A stretch of 64,000 nt of DNA from Kistimonas sp964291485. GTDB taxonomy: Bacteria; Pseudomonadota; Gammaproteobacteria; Pseudomonadales; Endozoicomonadaceae. Below the pieces are notes generated by a model. The model was not told the origin of the DNA and ran no database searches. It saw only the letters and a list, made by a program, of their open reading frames with translations. A program made the translations under genes and the position numbers. The stretch is taken from the NCBI GenBank assembly GCA_964291485.2, contig OZ220224.1, positions 1,612,001 through 1,676,000 of the forward strand, given 5' to 3'. Below are positions 35,209 through 44,644 of the stretch, in pieces. The number at the start of each line of letters is the position of its first letter. Within the stretch, counting starts at the first letter, position 1.

Positions 35209-35979
35209 TTGATCGACTCCCGTGCAATTATTCACCCGTCCGCGCAGCTGGACCGTGATGTTGAAGTAGGGCCGTTCACTGTTATCGGTCCTGATGTTGA
35301 AATCGGGGCTGGTACAAAGATTCACTCTCATGCAGTGATCAAGGGCCCGACACGCATCGGCAAAAACAATACGATTTTCCAGTTCGCGTCTGTCGGCGAG
35401 GATTGCCAGGACAAGAAATATGCCGGTGAACCCACCCGGCTTGAAATTGGCGATAACAATGTTATCCGTGAAGGTTGCACCATTCACCGTGGTACGGTTC
35501 AGGATCAGAGTCTGACCCGGATTGGCAGTAACAATCTGTTGATGGCCTATGTGCATGTCGCTCACGACTGCATGGTGGGTGATAACTGTATCTTTGCCAA
35601 CAATACGGCCATTGCCGGTCATGTGATTGTCGGTGATGGTGTCATTCTCGGTGGCCTGACCACCGTGCACCAGTTCTGCCAGATTGGCGCCTACAGCATG
35701 AGTGCAGCTCACAGTGCCATTTTCAAGGATGTTCCTGCCTTTATCATGGTCAGTGGTAACCCGGCTGAAGCCCATGGCATGAACTTTGAGGGCATGCGTC
35801 GTCGTGGCTGGAGCGATGAGGTTATCCGCAGCCTGCGTCAGGCTTACAAGGTGATTTACCGTCAGGGGCTGAAAACTTCCCAGGCGGTTGAGGTCCTTCA
35901 GGGCATGGCCGCAGAAACCAGCCAGATGCAACTGCTGGTAGAATCGCTGCAGTCATCCACCCGTGGGATTACCCGATAA
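35209..35979 (+). CDS. lpxA: UDP-N-acetylglucosamine acyltransferase
   Basis: First enzyme of lipid A synthesis; attaches a 3-hydroxyacyl chain to UDP-GlcNAc. The 256 residues show hexapeptide repeats (VEVGPFTVIGPDVEIGAGTK), the catalytic His region AYVHVAHDCMVGDN and HQFCQIGAYSMSAAHSAIFK-type family motifs (HQFCQIGAYSM). The start is TTG at 35209, two bases after the fabZ stop, with AGGA nine bases upstream. Confidence 0.96.
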   Translation: MIDSRAIIHPSAQLDRDVEVGPFTVIGPDVEIGAGTKIHSHAVIKGPTRIGKNNTIFQFASVGEDCQDKKYAGEPTRLEIGDNNVIREGCTIHRGTVQDQSLTRIGSNNLLMAYVHVAHDCMVGDNCIFANNTAIAGHVIVGDGVILGGLTTVHQFCQIGAYSMSAAHSAIFKDVPAFIMVSGNPAEAHGMNFEGMRRRGWSDEVIRSLRQAYKVIYRQGLKTSQAVEVLQGMAAETSQMQLLVESLQSSTRGITR

Positions 35980-36007
35980 GGTCATCGGATCTGCAGGGAT
36001 ATTCTGG

Positions 36008-37177
36008 ATGACAAAACCCCTTACCATTGCCATTGTTGCCGGTGAAGCCTCCGGCGATATTCTGGGTGCCGGCCTGGTCCGAGCCCTGAAGCAGCGTTTG
36101 CCGGATGCCCGGTTTGTTGGCATCGGCGGTCCCGATATGCTGGCGGAAGGCTTTGAAAGCCTGTTTCCCATGGAGCGTCTGTCGGTCATGGGGCTGGTAG
36201 AAGTGCTGGGTCGCCTCAAGGAGCTGCTTCATATCCGCAAAACGCTGGTGGAGTATTTCTGTGCCGAGAAGCCGGATGTATTCATCGGTATTGATGCGCC
36301 TGATTTTAATCTCCCGCTTGAGCAGAGGCTGCATGATGCCGGTATAGCAACGGTTCACTATGTAAGCCCTTCAGTTTGGGCCTGGCGGCAAAAGCGCGTA
36401 CTGAATATTAAACAGTCGACGGATCATATGCTCACATTGTTGCCATTTGAGGCACGCTTTTATGAAGAGCATGCGATTCCGGTCACCTTTGTCGGGCATC
36501 CGTTAGCTGACAAGATACCGCTGGATATTGACGTGGCCGGTGCTCGTGAAGCATTGAGTTATAACGTCAAAGATCGGGTAGTTGCCTTGATGCCTGGCAG
36601 TCGAGGCGGTGAAGTCAAACGTCTTGGACCGCTGTTTCTGGATGCTGCGCGGCTGATGCTGCAACAGCAACCAGAGTTAAAGTTTGTCATACCCTGTGCC
36701 AATGCCCAGCGTCGTGAGCAGCTTGAGCAGTACCTGGCTGATGAACCTGAAATGCCGGTGAAATTGCTGGATGGGCATTCGCATCAGGCAATGGCCGCCG
36801 CCGATGCAATTCTCATTGCATCCGGTACAGCCACGTTGGAAGCCATGCTGCACAAGAAGCCAATGGTCGTCAGCTACCGTGTGGCCTGGCTGACCTACCA
36901 GATATTACGGCGGATGGTGAAATCCGAATGGGTTTCTCTGCCCAATCTGCTGGCTGGGAAAGCGCTGGTGCCTGAAATCCTTCAGGATGAAGCGACGCCG
37001 GAACGTCTTGCCCAGGAAACGCTGGATGCCATGGAAAACAATGCGCGTCATCGTGAACAGGCTGACCAATACATGGCGATGCACCAAACGCTTCGACGAA
37101 ATGCCAGCGAGCAGGCGGCAGAGGCCGTCATGGGCTTATTAAAGAAACAGGGAGGCATTGCCTGTGCAGCAGAGTGA
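36008..37177 (+). CDS. lpxB: lipid-A-disaccharide synthase
   Basis: GT19 glycosyltransferase that joins UDP-diacylglucosamine and lipid X. The 389 residues include TIAIVAGEASGDILGAGLVR, GIDAPDFNLPLEQRL, YVSPSVWAWRQKRV, FVGHPLAD and LIASGTATLEAMLHKKPMVV. The ATG at 36008 begins the family N-terminus; an earlier in-frame start at 35963 lies inside lpxA. rnhB starts within its last 14 bases. Confidence 0.97.
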   Translation: MTKPLTIAIVAGEASGDILGAGLVRALKQRLPDARFVGIGGPDMLAEGFESLFPMERLSVMGLVEVLGRLKELLHIRKTLVEYFCAEKPDVFIGIDAPDFNLPLEQRLHDAGIATVHYVSPSVWAWRQKRVLNIKQSTDHMLTLLPFEARFYEEHAIPVTFVGHPLADKIPLDIDVAGAREALSYNVKDRVVALMPGSRGGEVKRLGPLFLDAARLMLQQQPELKFVIPCANAQRREQLEQYLADEPEMPVKLLDGHSHQAMAAADAILIASGTATLEAMLHKKPMVVSYRVAWLTYQILRRMVKSEWVSLPNLLAGKALVPEILQDEATPERLAQETLDAMENNARHREQADQYMAMHQTLRRNASEQAAEAVMGLLKKQGGIACAAE

Positions 37178-37778
37178 ACTGTCTTTTTTTGTTTCCGATG
37201 ATGAAGCCGTTGTGGCAGGTGTGGATGAGGTTGGCCGTGGTCCCTTGTGCGGCCCTGTCGTGACGGCGGCGGTGATTCTGGATCCGTCACGTCCCATAGA
37301 GGGCTTAAACGATTCCAAGAAGCTCTCGGAAAGTCGCCGTGAAGCGCTGTTTGATATTATCAAAGAGCGGGCGTTAGCCTGGTCGCTGGGGCGTGCCGAG
37401 GTCGATGAGATTGACCAGTTAAACATCCTTCATGCCACTATGCTGGCCATGCAGCGGGCTGTTGCAGGGTTGTCTGTGAAGCCATCGCTTGCGCTTATAG
37501 ACGGCAATCGTTGTCCGAAACTGCCGTGCGCTGCGGAGTCTGTTGTCAAAGGCGATAGTCGAGTGCCGGAGATTGCCGCCGCATCCATTCTGGCCAAGGT
37601 GACTCGCGACAGGGAAATGCTGGAGATGGATCAACAGTATCCAGGCTATGGTATTGCCAAGCACAAAGGCTATCCGACGAAAGAGCACCTTGCAGCTTTG
37701 GCGAAACTGGGTGCGACGCCACATCACCGTCGCTCCTTTAAACCGGTGCGTGAGATGGTGGAAAATCTGCCAGCGTGA
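37164..37778 (+). CDS. rnhB: ribonuclease HII
   Basis: Removes ribonucleotides from DNA-RNA hybrids. The 204 residues have VAGVDEVGRGPLCGPVV (catalytic Asp and Glu), LNDSKKLSESRRE, ALIDGNRCPKLP and ASILAKVTRDREM. A GTG at 37164, eight bases after GGAGG, is preferred; a TTG at 37158 is only two bases from that site. It overlaps lpxB by 14 bases. Confidence 0.96.
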   Translation: MQQSELSFFVSDDEAVVAGVDEVGRGPLCGPVVTAAVILDPSRPIEGLNDSKKLSESRREALFDIIKERALAWSLGRAEVDEIDQLNILHATMLAMQRAVAGLSVKPSLALIDGNRCPKLPCAAESVVKGDSRVPEIAAASILAKVTRDREMLEMDQQYPGYGIAKHKGYPTKEHLAALAKLGATPHHRRSFKPVREMVENLPA

Positions 37779-37790
37779 TGCTTCCTTTCA

Positions 37791-37827
37791 TCAGCCGACG
37801 GCGGTGTTATTCACCCCGGTCGGCTGA
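37791..37827. repeat. inverted repeat between rnhB and dnaE
   Basis: TCAGCCGAC and GTCGGCTGA arms (37791-37799, 37819-37827), continued inward with mismatches, around a five-base loop. No T tract follows. It is possibly a weak terminator or a processing site. Confidence 0.4.
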
Positions 37828-37871
37828 TAGACTAACCTGATTCTGTTCTTCATCCCCCGGGCCTGTGCTTC

Positions 37872-40800
37872 ATGACAACCCAGTTTGTTCATCTTCGTCT
37901 GCATTCTGAATTCTCTCTGGTTGACGGTCTTATCCGGATTAAATCCCTGATTGGCGCCGTCGCTGATCGGGGCATGGCGGCTGTAGCGGTGACGGATCAG
38001 TCCAACATGTGCTCGCTGGTGCGCTTTTACCAGTCAGCCCAAGGCACTGGTATAAAGCCGATTTGTGGCTGTGATGTCTGGCTGGAAAACAGTGATCCGA
38101 CGGAGCCGCCAACCCACCTGATCCTGTTATGTATGAACGAGCAGGGTTACCGCAACCTGATGGAGCTTGTGGCGCTGAGTTTCCAGACCAACCAGCATCA
38201 GGGTAAAGCCCTGGTTAAGCGACAGTGGGTTTTGGAAAAGTCAGAGGGGTTGATAGCGCTTTCAGGTGGGAGTCAGGGCGAAATCGGGCAGAAGCTGCTG
38301 GCCGGGCACCCGGATGAAGCGGAGCAGTTATTGAAAGATTGGCAGGCAGCGTTTGGTGATCGTTTCTACCTGGAGCTGCAGCGTACTGGTCGTCCGGGCG
38401 ATGAATCCTACCTGCATGCGGCGGTTGAACTGGCGGCGCGTTGCCAGTGTGGGGTTGTGGCCACCAATGACGTGATGTTCATGGATCGTGATGATTTCGA
38501 CGCCCATGAAGCCCGGTTCTGTATTGGTGAGAGTCGGGTGCTGGATGATCCCAGGCGTCCCCGTCCTTATAGCGAAGAGCAGTACTTCAAAACCCCTGAA
38601 GAGATGATTGAACTCTTCTCGGATATTCCTGAAGCCATCGCCAATACGGTGGAAATTGCCAAGCGATGCAGCGTCCATGTTCCTCTGGGGACTTACCATC
38701 TTCCGGAATACCCCATTCCGGAAGGTAAAACCATGGACGAATTTTTCCGGGAGTTTTCCGCCCAGGGGTTGGAAGAACGTCTGGAAATCATTCTGGACAA
38801 GAATGATCCCGAATATGAGTCTAAACGGCAGGCTTACTACGATCGCCTGAACTTTGAGCTGGATATTATCCTGCAGATGGGATTCCCCGGCTATTTCCTG
38901 ATCGTTATGGACTTTATCCAGTGGTCCAAGAATAACGGTATTCCGGTAGGGCCCGGGCGGGGTTCCGGTGCTGGTTCGCTGGTGGCTTATGCCCAGAAAA
39001 TCACCGATCTTGATCCGCTGGAATACGACCTGCTGTTCGAACGATTCCTGAATCCGGAACGGGTTTCCATGCCTGACTTTGACGTCGACTTCTGCATGGA
39101 TAACCGGGATAAGGTGATTGATTATGTGTCGCGCACTTACGGTCGTGATGCGGTCTCCCAGATCATTACCTTCGGTACCATGGCGGCCAAGGCGGTGGTC
39201 AAGGATGTGGCCCGGGTGCAGGGCAAGTCCTATGGTATGGCGGATCGTCTGTCCAAGCTGATTCCTTTTGAAGTCGGCATGACGCTGAAAAAAGCGTATG
39301 ACCAGGAAGAAGGGTTGCGGGAATTCCTTGAGCATGACGAGGATGCCCAGGAAGTCTGGGAGATGGCCCTCAAGCTCGAAGGTATTACCCGAAATGTGGG
39401 TAAACACGCCGGTGGTGTTGTTATTGCGCCAACCAAACTGACCGATTTTTCCCCGCTGTATTGCGATGAGAGTGGCCATGGCCTGGTCACCCAGTATGAC
39501 AAGAATGACGTTGAAACGGCCGGTCTGGTCAAGTTCGACTTTTTGGGTTTGCGGACACTGACGATTGTTGACTGGGCGCTGAAAATGATCAATCCGCGTC
39601 TGGAAAAACTGGGGCAGCCACCCGTCGATATCATGCAGATCGACCTGGAAGACAGCGCCTCCTATACCCTGCTGAAGAAGGCCGAGACGACAGCGGTCTT
39701 CCAGTTAGAATCCCGGGGGATGAAAGACCTTATCAAGCGTCTCCAGCCTGACTGTTTTGAAGATATCATCGCATTGGTGGCACTGTTCCGTCCGGGACCG
39801 TTGCAGTCGGGCATGGTGGATAACTTCATCAACCGTAAGCACGGTCGGGAAGAGTTGTCTTACCCTGATGCCCAGTATCAACACGAATGGCTCAAGCCTA
39901 TCCTGCAACCGACCTACGGCATTATCCTCTACCAGGAGCAGGTCATGCAGATCGCCCAGGAGCTGGCGGGGTATACCCTCGGTGGTGCGGATATGCTGCG
40001 TCGGGCGATGGGTAAGAAAAAACCGGAGGAGATGGCCAAACAGCGCTCTGTCTTTGAAGAGGGCGCCAAGGGCAAGGGTGTGGATCCCGAGTTGGCCATG
40101 AAAATCTTCGACCTGGTGGAAAAGTTTGCCGGGTATGGTTTCAACAAGTCTCACTCTGCCGCTTATGCCCTGGTGTCTTACCAGACGCTCTGGTTGAAAA
40201 CCCATTATCCTGCCGAGTTTATGGCGGCAGTAATGTCGTCGGACATGCAGAACACCGACAAGGTGGTTACCTTCATTGAAGAATGCCGGAATATGGGACT
40301 GAATGTCCTGCCGCCGGACGTTAACAGTGGTAGCTACATGTTTGGTGTTAACGACGATGGCCATATTGTTTATGGGCTAGGAGCAATCAAAGGTGTTGGC
40401 GAGGGTCCGATTGCGGCGATCGTGGAAGCGAGAAAGCAAGGTGGGCCTTTCAAGGATATTTTTGATTTCTGCCAGCGTATCGATAGCAAGAAGGTGAACA
40501 AGCGTTGTCTTGAGGCGTTAATCCGTTCCGGTGCACTGGATATGCAGGGCCCGTATCCCGGGAAGAAGAAGCTTAACCTCAATCGGGCGGTGCTGGATGC
40601 GAGCATGGAAGAGGCCGTCAAGGCTGCTGAACAGTCGGCTCGAAGTCTCGACAGTGGTCTCGGTGACTTGTTCGGTGGACTGGTGCCGGAAGAAGATACG
40701 GATGCTTATGCCAACTATGGTCGCGTCAGGGAGTGGGCCGACAAGGAGCGCCTGCGTGGTGAAAAGGATACCCTGGGCTTATACCTGACGGGTCATCCGA

Positions 40801-41375
40801 TAGATGAGTATGAGAAAGAAATACGACACTTTGTCCGTAACCGGGTGGTGGATCTTCAACCCGGCAGGGATAAGGTGAATATTGCCGGTCTGATTGTTGC
40901 CCTGCGTGTCATGAAGAACAAGCGGGGCGACAAGATGGGCTTCATTACCCTGGATGATCGCAGTGGCCGGATTGAGGTCTCGGTCTTTGCTGATACCTTT
41001 AACAAATTCCAGCACTTGCTGACCAAGGATACGCTCATTGTCGTTGAAGCGGAGGTCAGTTTTGATGATTACTCGGGGGCCTTGAAAGCTGTCGCGAGAA
41101 ACGTACTCAGTCTGGTGGATGCCCGATCGCATTATGCCAATGAACTGGAGATCGTGCTGGATTACGCCAGCTGCACCAGCGGTTTTGAGCGGCGTCTCCA
41201 GCAGCTGTTTAGTGATCATTCAGGTAAGACACCTGTCAGTGTTCAGTATGAAGGCGCTGATGCCCGGGCTCGGGTGCGTCTGGGTGATCAGTGGCAGGTG
41301 AGCCCCAGTGATGAGCTGGTTCAAATGCTGAAAGATCACTTTGGCAAGAATCAGGTCAACGTGCTGTATAACTGA
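37872..41375 (+). CDS. dnaE: DNA polymerase III subunit alpha
   Basis: Replicative polymerase catalytic subunit. The 1167 residues have an N-terminal PHP domain (FVHLRLHSEFSLVDG), the polymerase active site with FERFLNPERVSMPDFDVDFC (Asp pair in DFDVD), a helix-hairpin-helix region, an OB-fold around VNIAGLIVALRVMKNKRGDK and a C-terminal tau-binding part. The length and order match gammaproteobacterial DnaE. In many relatives accA follows; here the convergent lipoprotein gene does. Confidence 0.98.
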   Translation: MTTQFVHLRLHSEFSLVDGLIRIKSLIGAVADRGMAAVAVTDQSNMCSLVRFYQSAQGTGIKPICGCDVWLENSDPTEPPTHLILLCMNEQGYRNLMELVALSFQTNQHQGKALVKRQWVLEKSEGLIALSGGSQGEIGQKLLAGHPDEAEQLLKDWQAAFGDRFYLELQRTGRPGDESYLHAAVELAARCQCGVVATNDVMFMDRDDFDAHEARFCIGESRVLDDPRRPRPYSEEQYFKTPEEMIELFSDIPEAIANTVEIAKRCSVHVPLGTYHLPEYPIPEGKTMDEFFREFSAQGLEERLEIILDKNDPEYESKRQAYYDRLNFELDIILQMGFPGYFLIVMDFIQWSKNNGIPVGPGRGSGAGSLVAYAQKITDLDPLEYDLLFERFLNPERVSMPDFDVDFCMDNRDKVIDYVSRTYGRDAVSQIITFGTMAAKAVVKDVARVQGKSYGMADRLSKLIPFEVGMTLKKAYDQEEGLREFLEHDEDAQEVWEMALKLEGITRNVGKHAGGVVIAPTKLTDFSPLYCDESGHGLVTQYDKNDVETAGLVKFDFLGLRTLTIVDWALKMINPRLEKLGQPPVDIMQIDLEDSASYTLLKKAETTAVFQLESRGMKDLIKRLQPDCFEDIIALVALFRPGPLQSGMVDNFINRKHGREELSYPDAQYQHEWLKPILQPTYGIILYQEQVMQIAQELAGYTLGGADMLRRAMGKKKPEEMAKQRSVFEEGAKGKGVDPELAMKIFDLVEKFAGYGFNKSHSAAYALVSYQTLWLKTHYPAEFMAAVMSSDMQNTDKVVTFIEECRNMGLNVLPPDVNSGSYMFGVNDDGHIVYGLGAIKGVGEGPIAAIVEARKQGGPFKDIFDFCQRIDSKKVNKRCLEALIRSGALDMQGPYPGKKKLNLNRAVLDASMEEAVKAAEQSARSLDSGLGDLFGGLVPEEDTDAYANYGRVREWADKERLRGEKDTLGLYLTGHPIDEYEKEIRHFVRNRVVDLQPGRDKVNIAGLIVALRVMKNKRGDKMGFITLDDRSGRIEVSVFADTFNKFQHLLTKDTLIVVEAEVSFDDYSGALKAVARNVLSLVDARSHYANELEIVLDYASCTSGFERRLQQLFSDHSGKTPVSVQYEGADARARVRLGDQWQVSPSDELVQMLKDHFGKNQVNVLYN

Positions 41376-41382
41376 CAGGATT

Positions 41383-41408
41383 CCGGGCAATGGCTGAACC
41401 ATGCCCGG
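41383..41408. terminator. hairpin between dnaE and the convergent lipoprotein gene
   Basis: Arms CCGGGCA/TGCCCGG (41383-41389, 41402-41408) lie in the 40-base gap between two convergent genes. There is no T tract on either strand; a bidirectional terminator is plausible from position. Confidence 0.45.
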
Positions 41409-41415
41409 TCTTGTA

Positions 41416-42237
41416 TCAGCCTTCCTGTTGATTCAGAAGAATATCCAAATGCTGGTCGGCGGTTTTCTGAAAGCTGGTGCCGGGGAATTCCCGGGAAACC
41501 TTACGGAATGCCGCCAGTGTCTGTTCACGCTTGTCTGCATTCTGGGGCTGGCTGTTGTATATCAGTGCGATTTGGAGCAGGGCGTCAGCTCTGAGCGATG
41601 TTGGCATCCCCCGCTCCCGGTAGACAAGGGTATACAGTTCAATGACTTCATTGGTCCTGTTTTTGACCACGGCCCGCTTTGACAGAGAATTCATGGCTTG
41701 ATCCAGCTTCGCGTAGCGTGGATCCGGTACCCGTTTGATTTGCTCCCAATCCGCCAGTTTTTCGTCAGGTGTGAATTTCACTGGATTATCGATGAGATTT
41801 TCCACTTCAATGATTTTCGGTCGCGCATAATCAGCGGCCCGGGTTTCCGGAAATTCGTTCACAATGCGGTAGAGGTAATTCAGGGAGAGTGGGTAGTTAC
41901 GTTCCCGGTTATAGCTGCTTTTGTAAATGAGGGCGATCTGATAAAGGGCGATGGCTTTTATTTGATTGCTGAAACCAATATGAGTGTACCCATTGAGATA
42001 GGTTTTCTCCGCAGCCGCTGACTGGCCATTGATAATGGCGTCGACCGAATAGGTAAACAAGTCACCTTCTTCGTCGATGATCGCCTGGGCAACTTTTAAT
42101 CGCTGGTCTTCGTGGCGCGCCAGTTCCCGGGTGCCGACATTGGCGACAAAAAGCGGTGTGCTGGGGGCGCATCCGGGCAAGCTGGTTACGGTGAGCAGAA
42201 TTAAAATGAGACCTGACAGGTTTCTCCCGTGACGCAT
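41416..42237 (-). CDS. TPR-like lipoprotein, function unknown
   Basis: A 273-residue predicted lipoprotein: the signal peptide ends in the lipobox LPGC, about residue 22 from the ATG at 42237 (MRHGRNLSGLILILL). The 42258 start adds seven residues and is also possible. Helical repeats IALYQIALIYKSSYNRE and DALLQIALIYNSQPQNADKRE look like tetratricopeptide units, with FPGTSFQKTADQHLDILL at the end resembling BamD/YbgF-type helices. This suggests a periplasmic scaffold. No named family is recognised, and neighbours give no clue. Confidence 0.7.
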   Translation of the reverse strand: MRHGRNLSGLILILLTVTSLPGCAPSTPLFVANVGTRELARHEDQRLKVAQAIIDEEGDLFTYSVDAIINGQSAAAEKTYLNGYTHIGFSNQIKAIALYQIALIYKSSYNRERNYPLSLNYLYRIVNEFPETRAADYARPKIIEVENLIDNPVKFTPDEKLADWEQIKRVPDPRYAKLDQAMNSLSKRAVVKNRTNEVIELYTLVYRERGMPTSLRADALLQIALIYNSQPQNADKREQTLAAFRKVSREFPGTSFQKTADQHLDILLNQQEG

Positions 42238-42707
42238 TTTCGACACTCCATGAACCATTGTCTTATTGTTGTTGTGTGGTTAACCGCGTCGAAAGCATAC
42301 CATGAAACACGTAGCGGTAAATCATGCCGCAGGGGGATGACAAAAAAACGACACTGCGTTTATAGCCTTAATGAATGGGTTCTCTTTTATAGCCATTCCT
42401 GATTGCTTGTCAGTTAAAGGAATTAAGTGGTCTGGCATCTAGTAAAAAGCGGTTTAAATGTCTAGTGGTGGCAGGGCTACTCTTTCTATGACGGCAATGG
42501 TTTTTACCCGTGTTTTTTAAAGGTAATGAATCAGGCTGTTAACCGGTCTGACCGGTTGGTAAGAACGTCATGCTGCAGTCGATACTCTTTTCTTGTTTGA
42601 GCTACCGGGGGGTAGTGGGGGATGAGAACAGGGATCACAGAAAACCTCGATGCGCAGTGATGTCATTGAGGTGCAGTATTCTGCTGGCTCTTGATGGAAG
42701 TACAGGC
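42238..42707. other. intergenic region upstream of the PilZ gene
   Basis: About 0.47 kb between the divergent lipoprotein and PilZ genes. It should hold promoters for both, but no clear site was found. An open frame from 42570 runs in frame into the PilZ gene; it is not thought to be translated, because the ribosome-binding site is at the internal ATG. Confidence 0.4.
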
Positions 42708-43070
42708 ATGGCAAGGAAGGCTATCAGTGAGAATAGTCACCGGATATGCAATGAGCGTCTAGCCGAGTATCTGGTGGTGTATAACCGCTGTAATGACATG
42801 CAGATCGGGTATATCGGCAATATCAGCCGTAATGGCCTGATGCTGATTACGCCCTGGATGATGGAGTTGGGTGGCGTGTATTCGATGCGCATTCAGCTGC
42901 CGGAACCGCTGGGAGGGTATACGGTCATCGATTTTGATGCCCGTTGCCAGTGGTGTCACAGGGATATCACTCCGGATTGTTATGATTCCGGTTACACGAT
43001 CATTGAGCGTAGTGAAGGCTTTGAGCAGTTGGTCAAGGCGTTGCAGTTCTACTTCTCCTTTCAGACCTGA
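42708..43070 (+). CDS. PilZ domain protein
   Basis: A 120-residue single-domain protein with GNISRNGLMLIT, which fits the PilZ motif (D/N)xSxxG, and the strand pattern VYSMRIQLPEPLGGYTVIDFD. PilZ domains bind cyclic di-GMP through an upstream RxxxR; here only RICNER is present, with one residue too many, so binding is uncertain. The ATG at 42708 has GGAAG eight bases upstream; the longer frame from 42570 adds 46 unlikely residues. It is followed by a terminator. Confidence 0.75.
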   Translation: MARKAISENSHRICNERLAEYLVVYNRCNDMQIGYIGNISRNGLMLITPWMMELGGVYSMRIQLPEPLGGYTVIDFDARCQWCHRDITPDCYDSGYTIIERSEGFEQLVKALQFYFSFQT

Positions 43071-43098
43071 TGCAAGTCGTCTCGCATCAGGTTTTTTT
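43065..43098 (+). terminator. terminator of the PilZ gene
   Basis: Arms ACCTGATGC/GCATCAGGT (43065-43073, 43084-43092) followed by a T run. The left arm includes the PilZ stop codon. Confidence 0.8.
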
Positions 43099-43172
43099 AA
43101 TCCTTTCTGAAAGCCACTAACGACTGGCCTCATCAGCTGTTACTCTGTATGCAGTTCTGAATCGAATGGATC

Positions 43173-44627
43173 ATGTCAGTGACGCAGACCTTTTATTTCT
43201 ACGACTACGAAACTTTTGGAACGGATCCAGCGCGCGACTGGCCTGCCCAGTTTGCCGGTATTCGCACGGATGCTGATTTCAATGAAATCGGTGAGCCGCT
43301 GGAATTGTTTGCCCGTCTGCCGGATGACCAGCTACCTAATCCGGAAGCCTGTCTGGTCACGGGGCTGACCCCTCAGAGGGTTAATGAGCGGGGTATTTGT
43401 GAAGCCGACTTTATTGCCCGTATCAACCAGGAGTTCAGTCAGCCAAATACCTGTGTGCTGGGGTATAACACACTGCGTTTTGATGATGAGGTGACACGCT
43501 ATAGCCTGTACCGTAATTTCATGGATCCCTATGCGCGGGAGTGGCAGAACGGTTGCAGCCGCTGGGATCTGATTGATGTGGTCAGATTGTGTGCGGCCTT
43601 GCGCCCGGACGGCGTCCAGTGGCCAAGACGTGAAGATGGTGCCGTCAGTTTTCGGCTTGAGGAGCTGACGGTAGCCAATGGAATCAGTCATGCGGATGCC
43701 CATGATGCAGTGTCCGATGTGCGGGCGACAATCGCCATGGCGCGTCTGCTGCGGGAGAAGCAGGAAAAACTGTTTAATTACGCGCTGTTTAATCGTCAGA
43801 AATTCCAGGTAGCAAAACTGCTGGATATTCATGCACGGAAACCGGTTGTTCATATTTCCGGGCGCTATTCATCAGCACGACATTGTCTGGGTATTGTTGT
43901 GCCGATTGCTGCCCATCCGACCAACAAGAATGGTATCGTTGTTTATGATTTGAGTGTTGATCCGGCGCCTTTCATGGAATTGACCGTTGACGAAATCATG
44001 CATCGTCTCTATACGTCGACAGATCAACTGGATGAAGAAGGGCTCACTCGTATCCCTTTGAAAACAGTGCACCTTAACAAGGCGCCGGTCGTTGTTCCAT
44101 GGAATGTATTGCGTGATGAAGACAAGCCGCGTCTCTCTATTGATCAGGCTGGCTGTGAGTTGCATCATCAGCGGCTGTTTTCAGATCAAAGCCGGTTTAA
44201 TGCCTTTGTGACAAAGGTGGGTCAGGTATTATCCGGGCATTCGTTTGAGCCGCATACTGATCCGGATCATATGCTCTATAGTGGTGGATTCTTTAGTCCG
44301 GCTGACCGTGAACGGATTCAGCAGGTACGGATGACGCCGCCGGATCAGTTAGGTGCATTGAGGTTATCTTTTTCTGATGCGCGGCTGGATGACATGCTGT
44401 TTCGTTACCGTGCCCGGAATTGGCCTGAGACATTGGTTGATGATGAAGCATCCGAGTGGCAGGCATTCCGCCGTCAGCGATTGTTGGATAGCAAAGGTGG
44501 TGGGAGTCTCACGCTTGAAGCGTTCTATGCGCGAATTGATGCGTTGATGGCTGACGTTGGAGAGGCGAAAAAAGCAGTACTTTCCGAACTGAAAACCTAT
44601 GCTGATCAGCTTCAGTCCGGACTTTAG
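43173..44627 (+). CDS. sbcB: exodeoxyribonuclease I
   Basis: Single-strand 3'-5' exonuclease of the DEDDh type used in recombination and mismatch repair. The 484 residues include the exonuclease motif I FYFYDYETFGTDPARDWPAQ (Asp and Glu), GYNTLRFDDEVTRYSLYRN (motif II Asp) and HADAHDAVSDVRATIAMARL (motif III His and Asp). The length is normal. It stands alone between the PilZ gene and a convergent receiver gene. Confidence 0.96.
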   Translation: MSVTQTFYFYDYETFGTDPARDWPAQFAGIRTDADFNEIGEPLELFARLPDDQLPNPEACLVTGLTPQRVNERGICEADFIARINQEFSQPNTCVLGYNTLRFDDEVTRYSLYRNFMDPYAREWQNGCSRWDLIDVVRLCAALRPDGVQWPRREDGAVSFRLEELTVANGISHADAHDAVSDVRATIAMARLLREKQEKLFNYALFNRQKFQVAKLLDIHARKPVVHISGRYSSARHCLGIVVPIAAHPTNKNGIVVYDLSVDPAPFMELTVDEIMHRLYTSTDQLDEEGLTRIPLKTVHLNKAPVVVPWNVLRDEDKPRLSIDQAGCELHHQRLFSDQSRFNAFVTKVGQVLSGHSFEPHTDPDHMLYSGGFFSPADRERIQQVRMTPPDQLGALRLSFSDARLDDMLFRYRARNWPETLVDDEASEWQAFRRQRLLDSKGGGSLTLEAFYARIDALMADVGEAKKAVLSELKTYADQLQSGL

Positions 44628-44644
44628 TTCGGCGTACGACGCAA

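Noticed and set aside
35059..35931. 290-codon open frame on the minus strand
   Set aside because: It is antisense to fabZ and lpxA, both certain; no independent support.
38328..39479. 383-codon open frame on the minus strand
   Set aside because: It lies wholly antisense to dnaE, whose motifs are certain; the translation has no recognisable domain and is a typical shadow frame.
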